The notes beneath the pieces are model-generated. The model did no database searches and was not told the DNA's origin. It was given only the letters and a program-made list of their open reading frames with translations. Shown here piece after piece: positions 1 to 11,404 of a stretch of 64,000 bases of DNA (position 1 is the stretch's first letter; the number at the start of each line of letters is the position of its first letter). Source of the stretch: Amblyomma americanum (Eukaryota > Arthropoda > Arachnida > Ixodida > Ixodidae); the NCBI RefSeq assembly GCF_052857255.1, contig NC_135504.1, positions 135,892,929 through 135,956,928 of the forward strand. Direction: 5' to 3'. A program made the translations under genes and the position numbers.

Positions 1-431
1 TTAAGGGACCGCTGCTCTGCGACGGGAACGAGGAAGACAGAGGCAACGCAAGTTGAGAAGACGTCGAACTAGTCAGCTCACAAGCAACGTTTGCCCTTGG
101 GTGGCGAAGAAGAGTGGAAAAACGAACAGCAAGAAAGAAGAACACCAGCACAAGAACAAGAGACAGCAGACGGATCTTCACCGATCTTCGCAACTTCGAC
201 ACCGATGTAGGTGTGGAGAACAATCGTGGACCCGAACAGAGCCAGGGAGGACGGACTCAATTGCAGCGGGACTTGACAGTGTGGCGGCGATTCGTACCAG
301 GACTGGTGGCATGTTAAAACGAAAGTGATTGTGAGAGAACCCTGGAACTTGGACTGATCGACGACCTTAGAAGACAAGACGACGAAAGAAAACGGTGAGC
401 GAACAGCGCTGCTCTCAGCTTTTGTTGCTTT
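1..431 (+). other. Leader region of LTR retroelement
   Basis: Purine-rich sequence upstream of the gag-like frame that begins at 432. No stretch here matches the LTR at 2289-3207, so the 5' LTR of this element probably lies left of the window and this is its untranslated leader. I could not identify a primer-binding site with confidence. Confidence 0.45.
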
Positions 432-2288
432 ATGCTCACGAGGGGAAAGAGTAAGGTACTCGCGCCAGAGATGGATGATAGCACGACTAGGGGAGTGTGC
501 GAGGCAAGCACGCAAAGGGGTGAACCTGTACGCAATATGCAAATCCAAATGGAAATTGAGAAGATGAGGCTAGAGAGGGCGAAAATTGAATTCGAGACAG
601 AAATTACGCACACAAGGCACAGCTGATCTATCAGAAGGGAAAGAAGCAGTAAAATACTCCAAAATGCTGAGCAGTATACTGCCCCGAATGCCGAAAGAGG
701 AGTCACTTATTCCGGGGTGGTTTGATTCCGTGGAGATGCTGTTCCACTCCTTCAGTGTACCGGAAAGCGTGCAATCCATCACCCTGATTCCTTACCTCAC
801 TGACCGCATGCGATCAATGGCGATGCAAAATGGTACAAAAGAAATTATTCAATACAAACAGCTAAAGCAAATAATTTTGAGGGAACTGAGACTAAGCCCG
901 GCAGAGTATAAAAGAATATTTGACACGGCTAAGAAAGGACCGCAGGAATCGTGGCGCCAGTTCGGCTACCGCCTTCGCCGTTACTACTCATATTACACTA
1001 GCAGTAGAAGAGTGACCGAAACGGAGGAGCTAATGGAGCTGGTAGTGGTGGATAAACTGAAAGAGGCACTGCCCAATGACGCGCTGCGACAGATAGCACT
1101 TCAGGAGAACAAAAGCTGGCTGAAAATCGACGAACTTACTGAAGTAGTCGAGGCTGTGGAGGGCAGTTGGGTGGAACCATCGGGAGCTAGCGTTCCGCGC
1201 ATGGGTATGATCAGTGGTGAAGTACGTAGAAGAAAGGAGATGGCTGGGGCATTGCCACTCCATGGACAAGAACAGATAGAGGTGAATAATGCGCCATTTA
1301 AAGCACAGACGACGATGCGCCAGTGTTACCGTTGTGGCCGACCAGGTCACATGGCTAGGGAGTGTCTAGAAACTGAAGAAAAAATAGAAAACGGAGGTTT
1401 AAGTGTTCGTGACGGTGCCACGGAGGGGCATTCTGCCGGCGGGGAATGGGAGCAGGAAAGAGGAGAAAAGGCTGCGTCATCTTTGTGCTACCGCTGTGGC
1501 CGTTCAGGACATATGGCCCGAGAATGCCTAGAGACAGAGGCTAGGAAGATTACCGCCAGAGTGATAGAAGTAGCCCCTCGCAGCGCTGAAATTCGGTGCC
1601 AGGGTCAGGAGCCAAAAGCGAGCACTCAGTTGGCGGGGACACATGTAGGCTATGTTCCTCTGTGTTCGGGCGAATCAGAAATCTTGGCGCGATTGGATTC
1701 GGGCACGGATATCACGGTTGTCAGGAGGTCACTGCTGCCGGAGGAAAGGGTAGATTCACGAGGGAAAGTCGCATTGAAGGGGGCCTTCGGACATCATATT
1801 GAGGCTGAGCTCGCGCATGTGCCGCTAAGGATCGATCGGGGGAGCCCACATGTTGCCATCTTGTGCGCAGTGACAGAGGAGTTGGCAAGCGAAATTGACT
1901 GCTTGTTAACAGTGAAGGACTATAATGAACTGGTCAAGCAGAAGCAACCACTGAGCACGGAGCATGAGAGCAGTGATGTTCGAGGCTCGCCTTTGTGGAC
2001 TGTTCTTGCTTTTCTGTTTATTTTCATGCATGCTTCTTGTATACTCTGCCTCCACTTTAAATATGCAATCCTGTGGCGTACAGTGTGGTGTGTAGCAGTG
2101 TATCTTGCTTTCATGTGCTTGCATGTCTGTATTCTTTTTCGGGGTGAATATCGAGGGGAAGATTTAGTGCATTCTCGAACTGGAGAGAGGTGTGGCGTCC
2201 TGAGCCAGCCTAGGGGGAAAGCTTGTTTTTTTTTCGAACTGGCAAAAAAAATGGGGGGGGGGGAAAGAATGGAGAAGAAGGGGGGAGG
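432..2288 (+). pseudogene. Gag-protease of a Ty3-like LTR retroelement lacking pol
   Basis: A gag frame opens with ATG at 432 and shifts frame near 590-600; the second frame runs from 586 into the 3' LTR (stop at 2419-2421). The Gag body is a helical capsid-like region (about 660-1200). Two zinc knuckles follow at about 1324-1365 and 1486-1530, both CYRCGR-type CX2CX4HX4C ending in HMARECLETE. A retropepsin-like segment at about 1640-1910 carries the active-site motif LDSGTDITVV. No reverse transcriptase, RNase H or integrase follows: the frame runs through a hydrophobic stretch straight to a polypurine tract (about 2254-2288). This suggests an internal deletion of pol, so a copy that could move only with help in trans. 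Ty3-like assignment is from knuckle and protease style. Confidence 0.8.
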
Positions 2289-3207
2289 TGTCACGACGCA
2301 GCTGGCGTACGTCGTGTTAGTGCGTGAGGAGGGCTGCCGAAGGGGAGCAGGGGAACGCGCCGACAAAAGAGAGAGGCTCTCAGGGCGGCGTCGCGCGCGA
2401 GTGTCGGGAGCCTCGGCCTAAGCGAGGGGGAATGGTCCGATCGGACGCACGTGTCGTAAATTGTTTTTCTTCCGCTCGTTGTGGCATGTTTCTAGTTAGC
2501 CACAGTAGCTTGCTCGATGGGCCAGCGCCGGAGGCGAGCGGTCATCCGGACACCCTAGGCCAGAGCGGCTAACAGGACGCATGTGTCATAAATGGTTTCT
2601 CCCCTTCGTTGTGGCATTTTTCTAGTTAGCCACGGCAGCTTGCAGTGAGCCGTGTGTTCGGTATTTTGTGCTTTTCTTTTGTGTTGCAAGGCGCGTGTTT
2701 TGTATTGTGTGCTTTTGTTTTTTGTGGTGGTATGTTGCTTTCGAAATGTGGCGGGAAAGTCACCTATTGGCTGAGGGTGTAGTTTGGGCGGGAGGACAAG
2801 GAGATGTGCGTGCGCTAAGGAGAGCGCGGGAGGTTGGTTGGTGGCAGCCGGACAGATCGGTCGTGTGCGGCCGGTGGTGGTCCCGGGGTCGCAGAGTTGG
2901 AGAAGCGAGTTGCTTGAGCGGCGGCCGGGCGGGTTGGCCGTGTGGTGGCCGACGGTGGTCCGGAGTCGCGAGAGTGTTGGAGTTTTGTCTTTTTTTTTAG
3001 TTAAAGTGGAGAGACCGAAATCTGTCGGCATATGTAAATAAGTTGTAAATATTGTAATAAATAATTTTTTGAGGAAAGCCTTTCCAAGTGCCAACGTCGG
3101 AAGACCTGCACGCCTGTCTCAAACTCACCAGTCGCGAAGTACGTCCCCCCCCCCCCCCCCCCCCCGGGTCACTCACGAGGCCCGCCCTCTACCACTCCAC
3201 GTCAACA
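2289..3207 (+). repeat. 3' LTR of the gag-protease element
   Basis: The segment starts with TGTCACGACG directly after a polypurine tract, as a 3' LTR should. It contains a polyadenylation-like AATAAA near 3057 and a run of 21 C at 3145-3165. The right boundary is uncertain: I place it at the CA at 3206-3207, just before R2-like sequence begins. Without the 5' LTR in the window the end cannot be checked by comparison. Confidence 0.5.
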
Positions 3208-3258
3208 TCTGAATGCAACAACACAACCACAAGAGAGAGAGGGAAAATAAATATCGTG

Positions 3259-3846
3259 ACTACGTCCCACACGGTGTCTCAGATATTGCAGATGTGAACA
3301 AGGCCTTGAATACCTCTAGACGGTCTACACTAAAAGACTGGCAGGACCGCTACATTCATAAGGACTTGGGTTCTTTTAGGAGAGAGCCATTTGGAAAAAA
3401 GTGGCTCAAAGCCGGGTTCGAAATTCCTAAAGGACTGGGACAAGATAAGGCCATTGAGACTGAGGGCAAATCTTTATCCCACCAGGTCCTTATCAAACAA
3501 ACAATCATCTGATCTATCGACCAGGTTGTGCAGACGCTGCAAGTTCCGACGAGAAACTGGAACCCACATTGTCGGCAAATGTACTTCTGTCCATCTCTCC
3601 AGAATTGCTCGTCACAACTTCATCTTGCATGGCATTGCCTCTAAGCTCCGAGTAATTCATCCCGGTGCCCAGGTGTCAACTGAATACCTAATCACAGACC
3701 GTGCGGGGACTTGGCTCAAGCCCGATAACGTTCTGAAGCTGCCCCATTGCACGTACATTATAGATGTGGCAGTCACCTGGGATTGCGACACCGAGAAATT
3801 GGAGCGCATGTGCAAACACATCGTACTGTCGTACATCGACAGCTGA
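3259..3846 (+). pseudogene. 3' fragment of R2-like non-LTR retrotransposon
   Basis: Sequence closely parallels the longer R2-like element at 21106-21497 plus 24784-25072. It shows the same LKDWQDRYIHKDLGSFRRE block (about 3330-3380), a CCHC knuckle (CRRCKFRRE..THIVGKC, about 3526-3580), and the restriction-like endonuclease core with TDRAGTWLKPD followed by TYIIDVAV (about 3695-3775). In the R2 clade this C-terminal endonuclease nicks the target for target-primed reverse transcription. The fragment has at least one frameshift and a stop near 3510, lacks reverse transcriptase, and loses similarity after about 3830. It is a dead 5'-truncated copy. Confidence 0.8.
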
Positions 3847-5103
3847 ACCAGTCCACATTTAAAAACAAGCTGAGCGATGTGATGTGGCCACCAAGCGAAA
3901 TATCTATCCAATGGACAGTCATGCGAAGTCATGTGGGAAGAAGGTTACTTATCTCGCCAGTAAGTCCCGGAGACACGATCAGCTCAGACGAGTCCGTCAA
4001 AACGACTGCTAATTTCATTTTCTCGTAAGCCTTTTATTTTCTCTTAATGCACATATCGTAGCCTTTATACAAGCGTTGCACGCCTCACACTTCTCCCACT
4101 ATATCGGTAGGTCAAAATGTGTGATACGTTTATGGCAAGTGAAATTCGAAACCAATTTAAAAGCAACTCGACGGCCCCCGACGAAGCCAGGCGATCGATA
4201 CACGAGCGGTTTGGCATCGTCCTCCGTCCGGCCCAGCAGACCCCGCCACGAGCACCTCTTCAGCTGGCGCAGCGGCCGGCGAGCACTTGACCGATGTGGA
4301 CGATTTGTAATGGCGTTGTCATATCATTGTCTTTTTATTAGGACGTCTTTACGGGTAAAGGGAGGTCCTTTTCGTGTGGGAAAGGAGACTGAGGAATATG
4401 GCCACCTGGCCATGGACATGTCGTACGATGTCCAGATGACGGCCTCGGATTGAAATGCGCTAAACCACAATATGCGGATAGCACTAATCCGTCGAGCGGG
4501 GACAGCTGGACCACGCAGCGGATAATTCTGTTCGCCTCTTGTTGCAGTACCTACGCTTTGTTCCTCGTCACTGTGGCGCCTTCTCAGCTTGGCTGACCTG
4601 GCCTGGTGCATTACGCAGCGTTTGATTCGTTGGCCTGTCCTTCATGTTCCGTTGTTTTTGCAACTAAAGGTTTCATATGGGTGGATTTGTTTTGCCCCGG
4701 AAATAAATCGGATTCTCCGTCCGAGTGGCTCACCGCGGGCGCCCCCTCTCTCCCCCTTTCATGTTTTCATACAGACAACCCCAAAACTGAAACCAAGTAC
4801 TAACGTCAGAGCCTCTTTTTCTAGTTGCAGGTAGATCGTTTCTGCCTTAGTTTGAGATACTTGAATCTGATAGGGTGATCTGTACGTTTGAACCGGTGGG
4901 CAAGATGTGCTCCCACTGCAGTGTAGTGCTAAATTGTTATGCAAGCAGAATTGCAAATTTGGGTTGATTATTGTTTTGATCCGCATATGCTACTGGGTGG
5001 AAATTTGACATGTTAAAATCTAAAATATAGACACTAACATTGTATTGTAGGCTGCTTTTTACTTTATCCATCTGTCTTTCTTGTTTTCCCTCTTATTTTG
5101 CAG
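3847..5103. other. No recognisable gene
   Basis: About 1.25 kb of mixed-composition sequence. Short open frames occur on both strands but none shows a recognisable motif or a convincing exon structure. It may contain older repeat debris or upstream intron of the BEN-domain gene proposed downstream. Confidence 0.5.
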
Positions 5104-5162
5104 CTGAATGGCCTACAGCACAATTGGATGACACATTGAGAACCACGAATGAAGCTGGAGAG
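5104..5162 (+). CDS. Candidate exon upstream of BEN-domain exon
   Basis: A 59-bp open segment is preceded by a pyrimidine tract and TTTTGCAG and followed by the donor-like GTGCGT. Read with two leading bases it encodes EWPTAQLDDTLRTTNEAGE and ends on a complete codon. The BEN exon at 7407 starts on a complete codon, so the two would join in frame. This rests on splice signals and phase only. The peptide has no domain of its own, and the roughly 2.2-kb intron would contain a PLE relic and a SINE fragment. Confidence 0.35.
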
Positions 5163-5479
5163 GTGCGTGGTATTTCGCTAGATTTTTGTTCACGTACTGT
5201 ATTAGTCATGAGTGATTAAAATTATTTTTTGAGACTTCTTAATGGCCGTGGACACTGGATCTTCTGTTTACCATGCTCGGGCAGCTTGCTAGCCGCCAGA
5301 AAACTCTATACAGGAAGGTTCACCGTAGTCGTAAGGGATCGCCGCCACGGTTCACGGAAGCAGGCTGCTTTGCGGGCTACTGCGTCTCGTTGCTTGCACA
5401 TGTACGGCAGATATTGGCTCCTTGGGAGCAGAAGAAATGACGTGAAGTTATTGGGCGGCTGCAGGCTCTAGAGCAAACA

Positions 5480-6230
5480 GCTGATCGCGTTTCGCGCACA
5501 TATGGCTACGACGACACGAGTGTATGGCGTTGTGTGCTGTCATGAAATCTGAACTTAAGCTTCGAGAAATCCTCAAAAGCATGTGACGGGCAGTTGCACT
5601 GGCCGCTCGCTTCCGCCCGCGCATCTTGTCCCGCAGCTTCCCACCACCCCTTCTGCAGGCAGTGGCTGAATCGCTGATGTGGAAGTTGCGGGACAAGACC
5701 CACAGGGGGAAGCAAGCGGCCCCCCCTTCACAAAAGCCAGGTAGAGGTTATAACCACTGGGAATAAAATGGCTCCTAACCTGAAGGTGGTTGCTAAGCAG
5801 GGAATCTGTCTTTTGTTCTCCACCCCCTGCAAGTTGTTTCAACTTTGCAGGCGTGTGGCGGCCGGTCCGTGCAGCGCCGCTTGCACCACTGAGGTGATGT
5901 ACCAGTTTCCATTGCAGTGTGGCAGAGTTTATGTTGGCCAAACTGGCCAGTGCATCAATGATAGACTGCGGCAGCATTTCCGTTCTCTGAAGGGTGAAAT
6001 TGGCGCTAATGTCCCCAGACATTGCCGGGAATGCAATGGTTGTTACCCGAAGCTCAATCAAACAATTATCAAATGAAGGGGAAAGACTAGAATTGAGCGG
6101 GAGATTTTAGAAGCAGCACACATGCACAGACTTGGCTTTGACACCCATGTAAGTGAGCCTTCTCTGGCTCTCCGAGATAGAGACGTAATTTTTGTTCAAA
6201 AAGTGATAGTTGTGTCACCCCTTTGAAGTC
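5480..6230 (+). pseudogene. Penelope-like element relic, GIY-YIG endonuclease end
   Basis: At about 5768-6076 the plus strand encodes the linker typical of PLEs before the nuclease (NLKVVAKQ.. FSTPCKLFQLCRRV) and then a GIY-YIG-like core, YQFPLQCGRVYVGQTG, with CINDRLRQHF following. PLEs use this nuclease to nick DNA during retrotransposition. The frame ends at 6074-6076, and in the next segment recognisable C-terminal sequence (REILEAAHMHRLG) continues to about 6225. Upstream sequence (about 5480-5760) is heavily decayed. No reverse transcriptase palm motif is visible, so this is a truncated relic unrelated by position to the PLEs at 21.5 kb and 45.3 kb. Confidence 0.75.
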
Positions 6231-6974
6231 GTTTTTCCTTTGTCATCTGCGATTTTACCACGTGTTATTCTTGATTTTATTGTTTTTATTATTGCATGGC
6301 ATTCCACGCGCAGACGCAATGTTTTGCTGCTATGCGTTTCTTCAAAGTAAACGTTATTTGGTGTCTACTTCTGTAATTTTCCACGTTGAAACACAACTTA
6401 CGCTGTGCCACATGTAATTGTTTTGTACCACAGTGGCAACTTCAGACGTGACGGAGTGCTAATATGTGGCCACTGCTCACAGCATGCTTTGGGCAAGTCA
6501 CAAGGCCTGTAAAGCAGTTAAGTTTACAAGCATGCAGGAGAAAACTTTTCGAGTCTTTCATTGTACTGTAAACAGCATGGAACACAGCTGCAGAGAAGTA
6601 AAACGGCGGGTGCTGCGCTATATTAATTTTTCAGACCTTCGCTTACCAAAAAAAAAATACCAGCTTGACTAACTTGCCATAACTCTGCGCCTCTTGCTGC
6701 GACTGGCGTCTTTGCCAAAGGGATGCAAGTCACGAGGTGCGATGCCTAGGTCTCCAACAAAGCAGCCCGCTTGGACCTGAGAACTAAGTTTCGGCCCTTG
6801 CTAGCTTGCTAATAAATATCGCTGTACTGGCTATGTGTGTTAGTATTTTAAAGGCGCCGGTACTGCGCATGGAATAAGAGCAGACAGTGTAACAGTCGGT
6901 GTGTCTTGACTGCTGGGGCCCATGAAACTAGTCCGCGTTGTTTTTCTGCAGTACTGATGTAATTAGGAATATAC
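6231..6974. other. AT-rich sequence without recognised feature
   Basis: No coding motif, tandem array or inverted repeat was noticed between the PLE relic and the SINE fragment. It is consistent with intronic or intergenic sequence. Confidence 0.5.
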
Positions 6975-7066
6975 AAGAACCCCATCTGATAGAAATTTCT
7001 GAAGCTCTCCATTCCGACATTCCTTATAGCCTGAGTTGCTTTCAGACGTCAAACCCCATAACGCCA
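6975..7066 (+). repeat. 3' fragment of Ruka-like SINE
   Basis: Diverged plus-strand match to the 3' body of the SINE at 14265-14511. The shared order is AAGAACCCCA, GAAATTTCTGAAGC, a CTCCATTCCGACATTCCTTATAGCCTGAG-like segment in which the full copy has CTTCACTACGGCGTCTCTC, and ACGTCAAACCCC. The tRNA-like head is missing. Confidence 0.65.
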
Positions 7067-7406
7067 AACCAAATCATTTTTTACCATGAACATATGAATA
7101 CTGCACGTATCATACTTTTGGAAGCAACTAGTGTGCAGCATTTGATGGAAAATACACGCAAGCAAAAAATTTGTGGTCTCCACCCCTGCAGTGTGTCTTG
7201 GTTACTTTGAGCAGAAATTAATATGTGAAAGTGCTTCTCAGGAAACACATCTAAGACTGGTGCATTATTCTGTGCCTTTTTATGTGGCTTTTATGTTCAA
7301 TCAGAAGTCATATCACTAGCAAGTATGTTTATGTTGGCATTTCATGTCGGGTGAGCTCTGCATTTAAAACAGTATTAAAACCATCTGTGCTGTGTGTTCA
7401 TCTTAG
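7067..7406. other. Intron-like sequence before BEN exon
   Basis: No recognisable coding content. The segment ends in a TGTGTGTTCATCTTAG acceptor-like sequence just before the BEN-domain exon. Confidence 0.4.
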
Positions 7407-7630
7407 GTCCATGTTGGGCATGGAAGTTATGTGCCAGTGGCTGCGTGGAATCGCCTGCTGGCATTGGGCAGCGAATCTACATTCTGCAAACAGTTGGCAG
7501 TGTGCCTGTGGGGCAACGAAACCCTTGCCCAGAGTAGCCTGACAGGTACGCTGTCAAAGAATGCCATTTCTAAGGGTGATGACGAAAATACATCCACCGC
7601 TTTCCCCTCTAAAGGTGGCTTCAGTGTCAG
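7407..7630 (+). CDS. BEN-domain exon (possible host gene)
   Basis: A 224-bp open segment lies between an acceptor (ATCTTAG) and a donor (CAG|GTAAGC). It encodes VHVGHGSYVPVAAWNRLLAL, then FCKQLAVCLWGNETLAQSSL and TGTLSKNAISKG. This matches the BEN-domain pattern as I know it: a hydrophobic strand with the V.VG.G..VP..AW element, a helix ending LWG..TL, and the SLTGTLS turn. BEN domains bind DNA and occur in chromatin and transcriptional regulators. The exon starts in phase 0 and ends in phase 2. Codons are uninterrupted, in contrast to the broken elements around it, which argues for recent constraint. It could instead be a captured exon in a transposon. Compatible partners are 5104-5162 upstream and, weakly, 16179 downstream. 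Confidence 0.65.
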
Positions 7631-7811
7631 GTAAGCCACTCGTTCTTGTTGCATAGCTGCATGCATTTAGTCATTCTTACGGGTTACCCTCGACCCCTTT
7701 TTTTTTGGAATGCGGCCCATTTGAGATTCTGTGAGTTTGTAAATAACTAATCTATTACTGTCATTGTTGTCAGACTTATGACAGTCGTTCCACACAATAA
7801 ACAGGACTTTA

Positions 7812-9428
7812 CAGTGAAATATCGTTAATTAGAACCTCAATAATTTGAATTCTCGGATAATCCAAACTACACTACTTGGGGCGGCCCAGCTGCATTGGGA
7901 TCTGTGCATAAAAAAGCCCGTTAATTCGAAAGCGAGTCGGTTCCGCTACGGATAATTCGAACTATGCGTCGCCACGTATGGGCAGCTTGGCACACTGCAC
8001 GTGGCCAAAAAAAGCACCTCCGCATAGTTAGAGCCTGCGCACGTCCTAAACGAGGAGAGAAGAGAGAACCAGAGAAAACCGTGGAAGAGTGGATAAAGCC
8101 CAAATGGCGCCATCACCGGCGGCGCCGACGAGTAGGGGTTGACGGCCGCGGTGGCGGCTGCCTAACCTCATTTCCGCGCAGCCTCCGAAACTCGCGAGTT
8201 TCGTTAATACTCGTTAATTCTAGCACTGTTAATTCGGAAATACGGATAAGTACTGTCGACGCAGTCTCAGCCAACGCCCATGAAAGGCTATAACTTCGGA
8301 GGGGCGCTACAAATGATGTGCGAAAAACTTTTTTTCTTTCCCGAATGTCGTCCATCCTTCCACCCATCAGTCGCCAACGGAAGCACGCGGTCAGCCGCGA
8401 TCATGATGCCGACTTTTACCATTGGCCGGAGGTCAGCCACTGGCCGGAAGCGGCCAACGTGGGGTATCAGCGCGGACCTATCAGGGCGCGACCGCGTCTG
8501 TCTTCCGGCCGCTTCTATAACATGGCTGCGCCTGCCGAAGCAGCCTCTCGTTTCATGACGAACTCGTCGTTGCCGCTACACTGTGCCGCATGTTCACGGC
8601 AAACAAAAGTCGCACGAAGCTTTCGCTTTGTCCGAAGATGTCCGCAGCACAAAACTTTAGCGATGAAATGCGCCAGATTTTCCGAATGCTTCTGGATTTC
8701 AAGGCTGCTTGGGTTAGCCACTACGCGCCGGTTGGCGTCAAGAAGCGCCGGAGGTTCAAACAGGTTAATTATTTAGGTTCAGAAAGGGGCCACGAAGACT
8801 ATTCGTCCTCTGTCGTGTTTGAATAAAGAGTTTAATTGCAAATGCACAGCTGTTCTTTTCAGCATTTTACTCAGCATATGAAATCACGCAGTTTCGAAAT
8901 CCTGGCGGCAGCCGGCCGTTTTCCGCCGCTTGTGGTGCTGCACGGCGGCGTTGCGTCGGCGTTCCGGCGCGCAGCTCAAAACCCGCAGCGCAAGTTCGCT
9001 CCTATGGGTCGCCCTTAGAGCGATTGTATTGAAAACGAGGCTTGCACAATGTGACAAGCGCTGGCACTCTGCAAAGTTCGCTTCTCCTCCTTGCTAGAGC
9101 TAACGTCAAAAGGTAAACACACCGTGATCTTATCGCAGCGCAGCATCTTGGCGCACTGACAAGAAATGCGTTGTGGTCCGTGACGGTGCGAAAGAGAATG
9201 AAGTGTGAACGACTGACGCTTTTTTTTCAATTCTTAGGCTAACATCGGGAGTGGGTGGGTTCATTATGCGAGTGGGTTCGTTACACGAGTAAATACGGTA
9301 CGCATACCATAATTCAAATGGTTCTGGTCAGTTTTTCGAGGGCATTCGATATTCGAACATCGGATAATTCAAACTTTTTTCAATTTTTTTCAAATTTCAA
9401 TTAAGTTTAAATTAACGAGCTTCTACTG
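7812..9428. mobile_element. Tigger/pogo-like non-autonomous DNA transposon
   Basis: The left end CAGTGAAATATCGTTAATTA and the inverted right end CAGTAGAAGCTCGTTAATTT are imperfect terminal inverted repeats. They are directly flanked by TA on both sides (7810-7811 and 9429-9430), as expected for Tc1/mariner/pogo insertions. Internal CGTTAATTCG and GGATAATTCGAA-type motifs recur near both ends and again near 8200-8240. That internal repetition may mark a nested terminus or subterminal binding sites. I see no transposase: open frames inside (for example 8318-8776) show no DDE or CENP-B-like motif. The 1.6-kb length fits a deletion derivative mobilised in trans. Confidence 0.7.
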
Positions 9429-10199
9429 TATACGAAAGTCACTTCAGTGATGCTCTGCTCGTGTAGAGGCAGGTGCAAAGTGTATAGTGGGCTGTGGGAT
9501 CAGGCGGCAGCTGTTGCAGCCGCTGCTTTCCAACCTTCTTGCGAGGGAGGTGGTTTGAGAGGTCAAAAGAGAGGTCGTGAAGACATGACGTATGATTCAC
9601 TGCAGTTTCTTTTGCGTTGGCTCATGATGGTAGTAAGATCTTTTGTGTCAGACTGATTCTGTCTGCTGTAAATAGACTGGGGGAGTAAACGCATTCTGTT
9701 TGCATTGCCGTCACAATAGTTACTGAAGGGGGTGTGTTGTTCAACAGGTATAAGGAAATAACAGTATCGTCAGCTGCCCCATTTTAGGTGACTGTGTCCC
9801 GGAATGAAGATGGCAGCATCAGTACAAAACAACAAAGATGCAGCGAAACCTTGACACACAAGCACTCCAGTGCCAGGAAAAAGTGCTACTGTTGCTATAT
9901 TTAAAAGCGGAGTAGACTGCTGCTAAAGGTTAGTGAAATGTATTTTTTTCAACATGCGCTGTCCATGGTTCAGGCATGATTCATAGAGAGCAATGACTTC
10001 GAATCGCGCGATGCTCAACGAGCTTCTTGAATAGTGACCGACTCCTGTGAATCGGGTGTTACACTTTAAACTAGAGGACAGAAGCCCCCTTTCAAATTGA
10101 TCTTCAGTGAACTCTGCCTGTGCACTTGCTGCCACCTTTTCAGAGTCATGGCGCAAAATTTGCTGGTGCCAGTTGCTGGTGCCAGGCGATTGCAGTCAG
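9429..10199. other. No recognisable gene
   Basis: Contains short open frames only. Nothing supports a gene, and no repeat was recognised. Confidence 0.45.
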
Positions 10200-11404
10200 C
10201 TGTATAAATTCATATTTTAGTTCACCATCCGTTTTTAACGATTTTAAATGGGATGTTATCGTCAACCCATAAGGCAGTGATCGCATTCCTGTGTGAATAA
10301 GTTTGACATCTGCACCAGAAATCATCCCAACTAAACCGCGACGTTGGAAGCTGCATTTAGTACACTGCGAAAATTTTAGAGCGCAAGCCAACTCAGAAGA
10401 TACAGTTTTATAAAACCTCAGCATCGATGAGATAAACGAAATGTTCACGAGTTGTATAATTACTGCCCCACTATAAGCTATTCCTAAGTCTTCATTAGAG
10501 GTGCGGCAAAAATACAAAGTGTGGTGGACAAAAAATACAAGTAAGCAAAAAAAAACAGCATGGGGTAAATGTCGCAGGTACCCTACACATGAGAACCTCG
10601 TACGTTTCAAAAAAGGCAAGAGACAGAGCTCGGTACGTCCGCCGCAGTGCCGAGAAAGCGTCTTGGCAGAGTTATTTTCCATCTATAACCCGTCAAATCA
10701 CATAAAAAAATGCGGGAGTAAGTTCGAAAATTAAATGGTATACAAACAAGCTGAGGGGAACAGGCAGACATTTTGAGGGAGGACTTCGCTGCAGTTTGTA
10801 GTTCCATCTCACTATACGCAGTCATTCCTGAAATACAAAAGTATTGCCGAAAAACATACTTCCAACAAGTGGAGGGGGAAATGAAGAATACAACAATTTA
10901 ATTACTCTCCAAGAAATAAACAGAGTACCGTCTGCCGGAAAAAACTGCACCAAGACCCGATCAGATACACTGCGAAATGCTTGCACATCTTTCTCAGCCT
11001 GCCATAGGGGCACTCTTGAATTTCTTTAACAAAATATTCATTGAAAGAAAAATGCCTAAAGCATGGAAAACAGCAGTGATAGTGCCTTTCCAGAAACCTA
11101 GAAAACCACCAACTTTCCCTTGTAGCTATAGGACGACAGCCCTCAAAAGCTGTCTCGCGGAATCTTTTGGAAGTGCCCTTAATATAAGATTGCCATTTGT
11201 CCTTGAAACCCGAGAACTTCTCGATGTCCGTCAATGCGGTTATAAAAAAGGATGCTCAACGACAGACCATTTAGTTCGCCTCGAAAACACAATAAGAACC
11301 TTTTATACACAAACAGCACTGTCTTCCTTTTTTCTTCGATATGGAGAAAGCGTATGATACAACCTGGAGGTTTGGGATCCTCCGCGACCTAGCGAAAGCG
11401 GGGA
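10200..11404 (+). pseudogene. LINE ORF2 fragment, same family as the 48-53 kb LINE
   Basis: The plus strand carries, in changing frames, blocks colinear with the minus-strand LINE at 48.3-53.3 kb. These are an end of the endonuclease domain (NDFKWDV.. then GSD, about 10238-10285), PRRWKLHL (about 10345), IDEINEMFTSCI (about 10425), KYKVWWT (about 10508), and the start of reverse transcriptase with KAWKTAVIVPFQKPRKPP (about 11058), YKKGCSTTDHLVRLENTI (about 11242) and MEKAYDTTW (about 11341). Similarity stops sharply near 11404. The piece lacks the catalytic YxDD region, carries several frameshifts and internal stops and has a large gap around 10680-10860. It is a decayed internal fragment. 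Confidence 0.8.
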
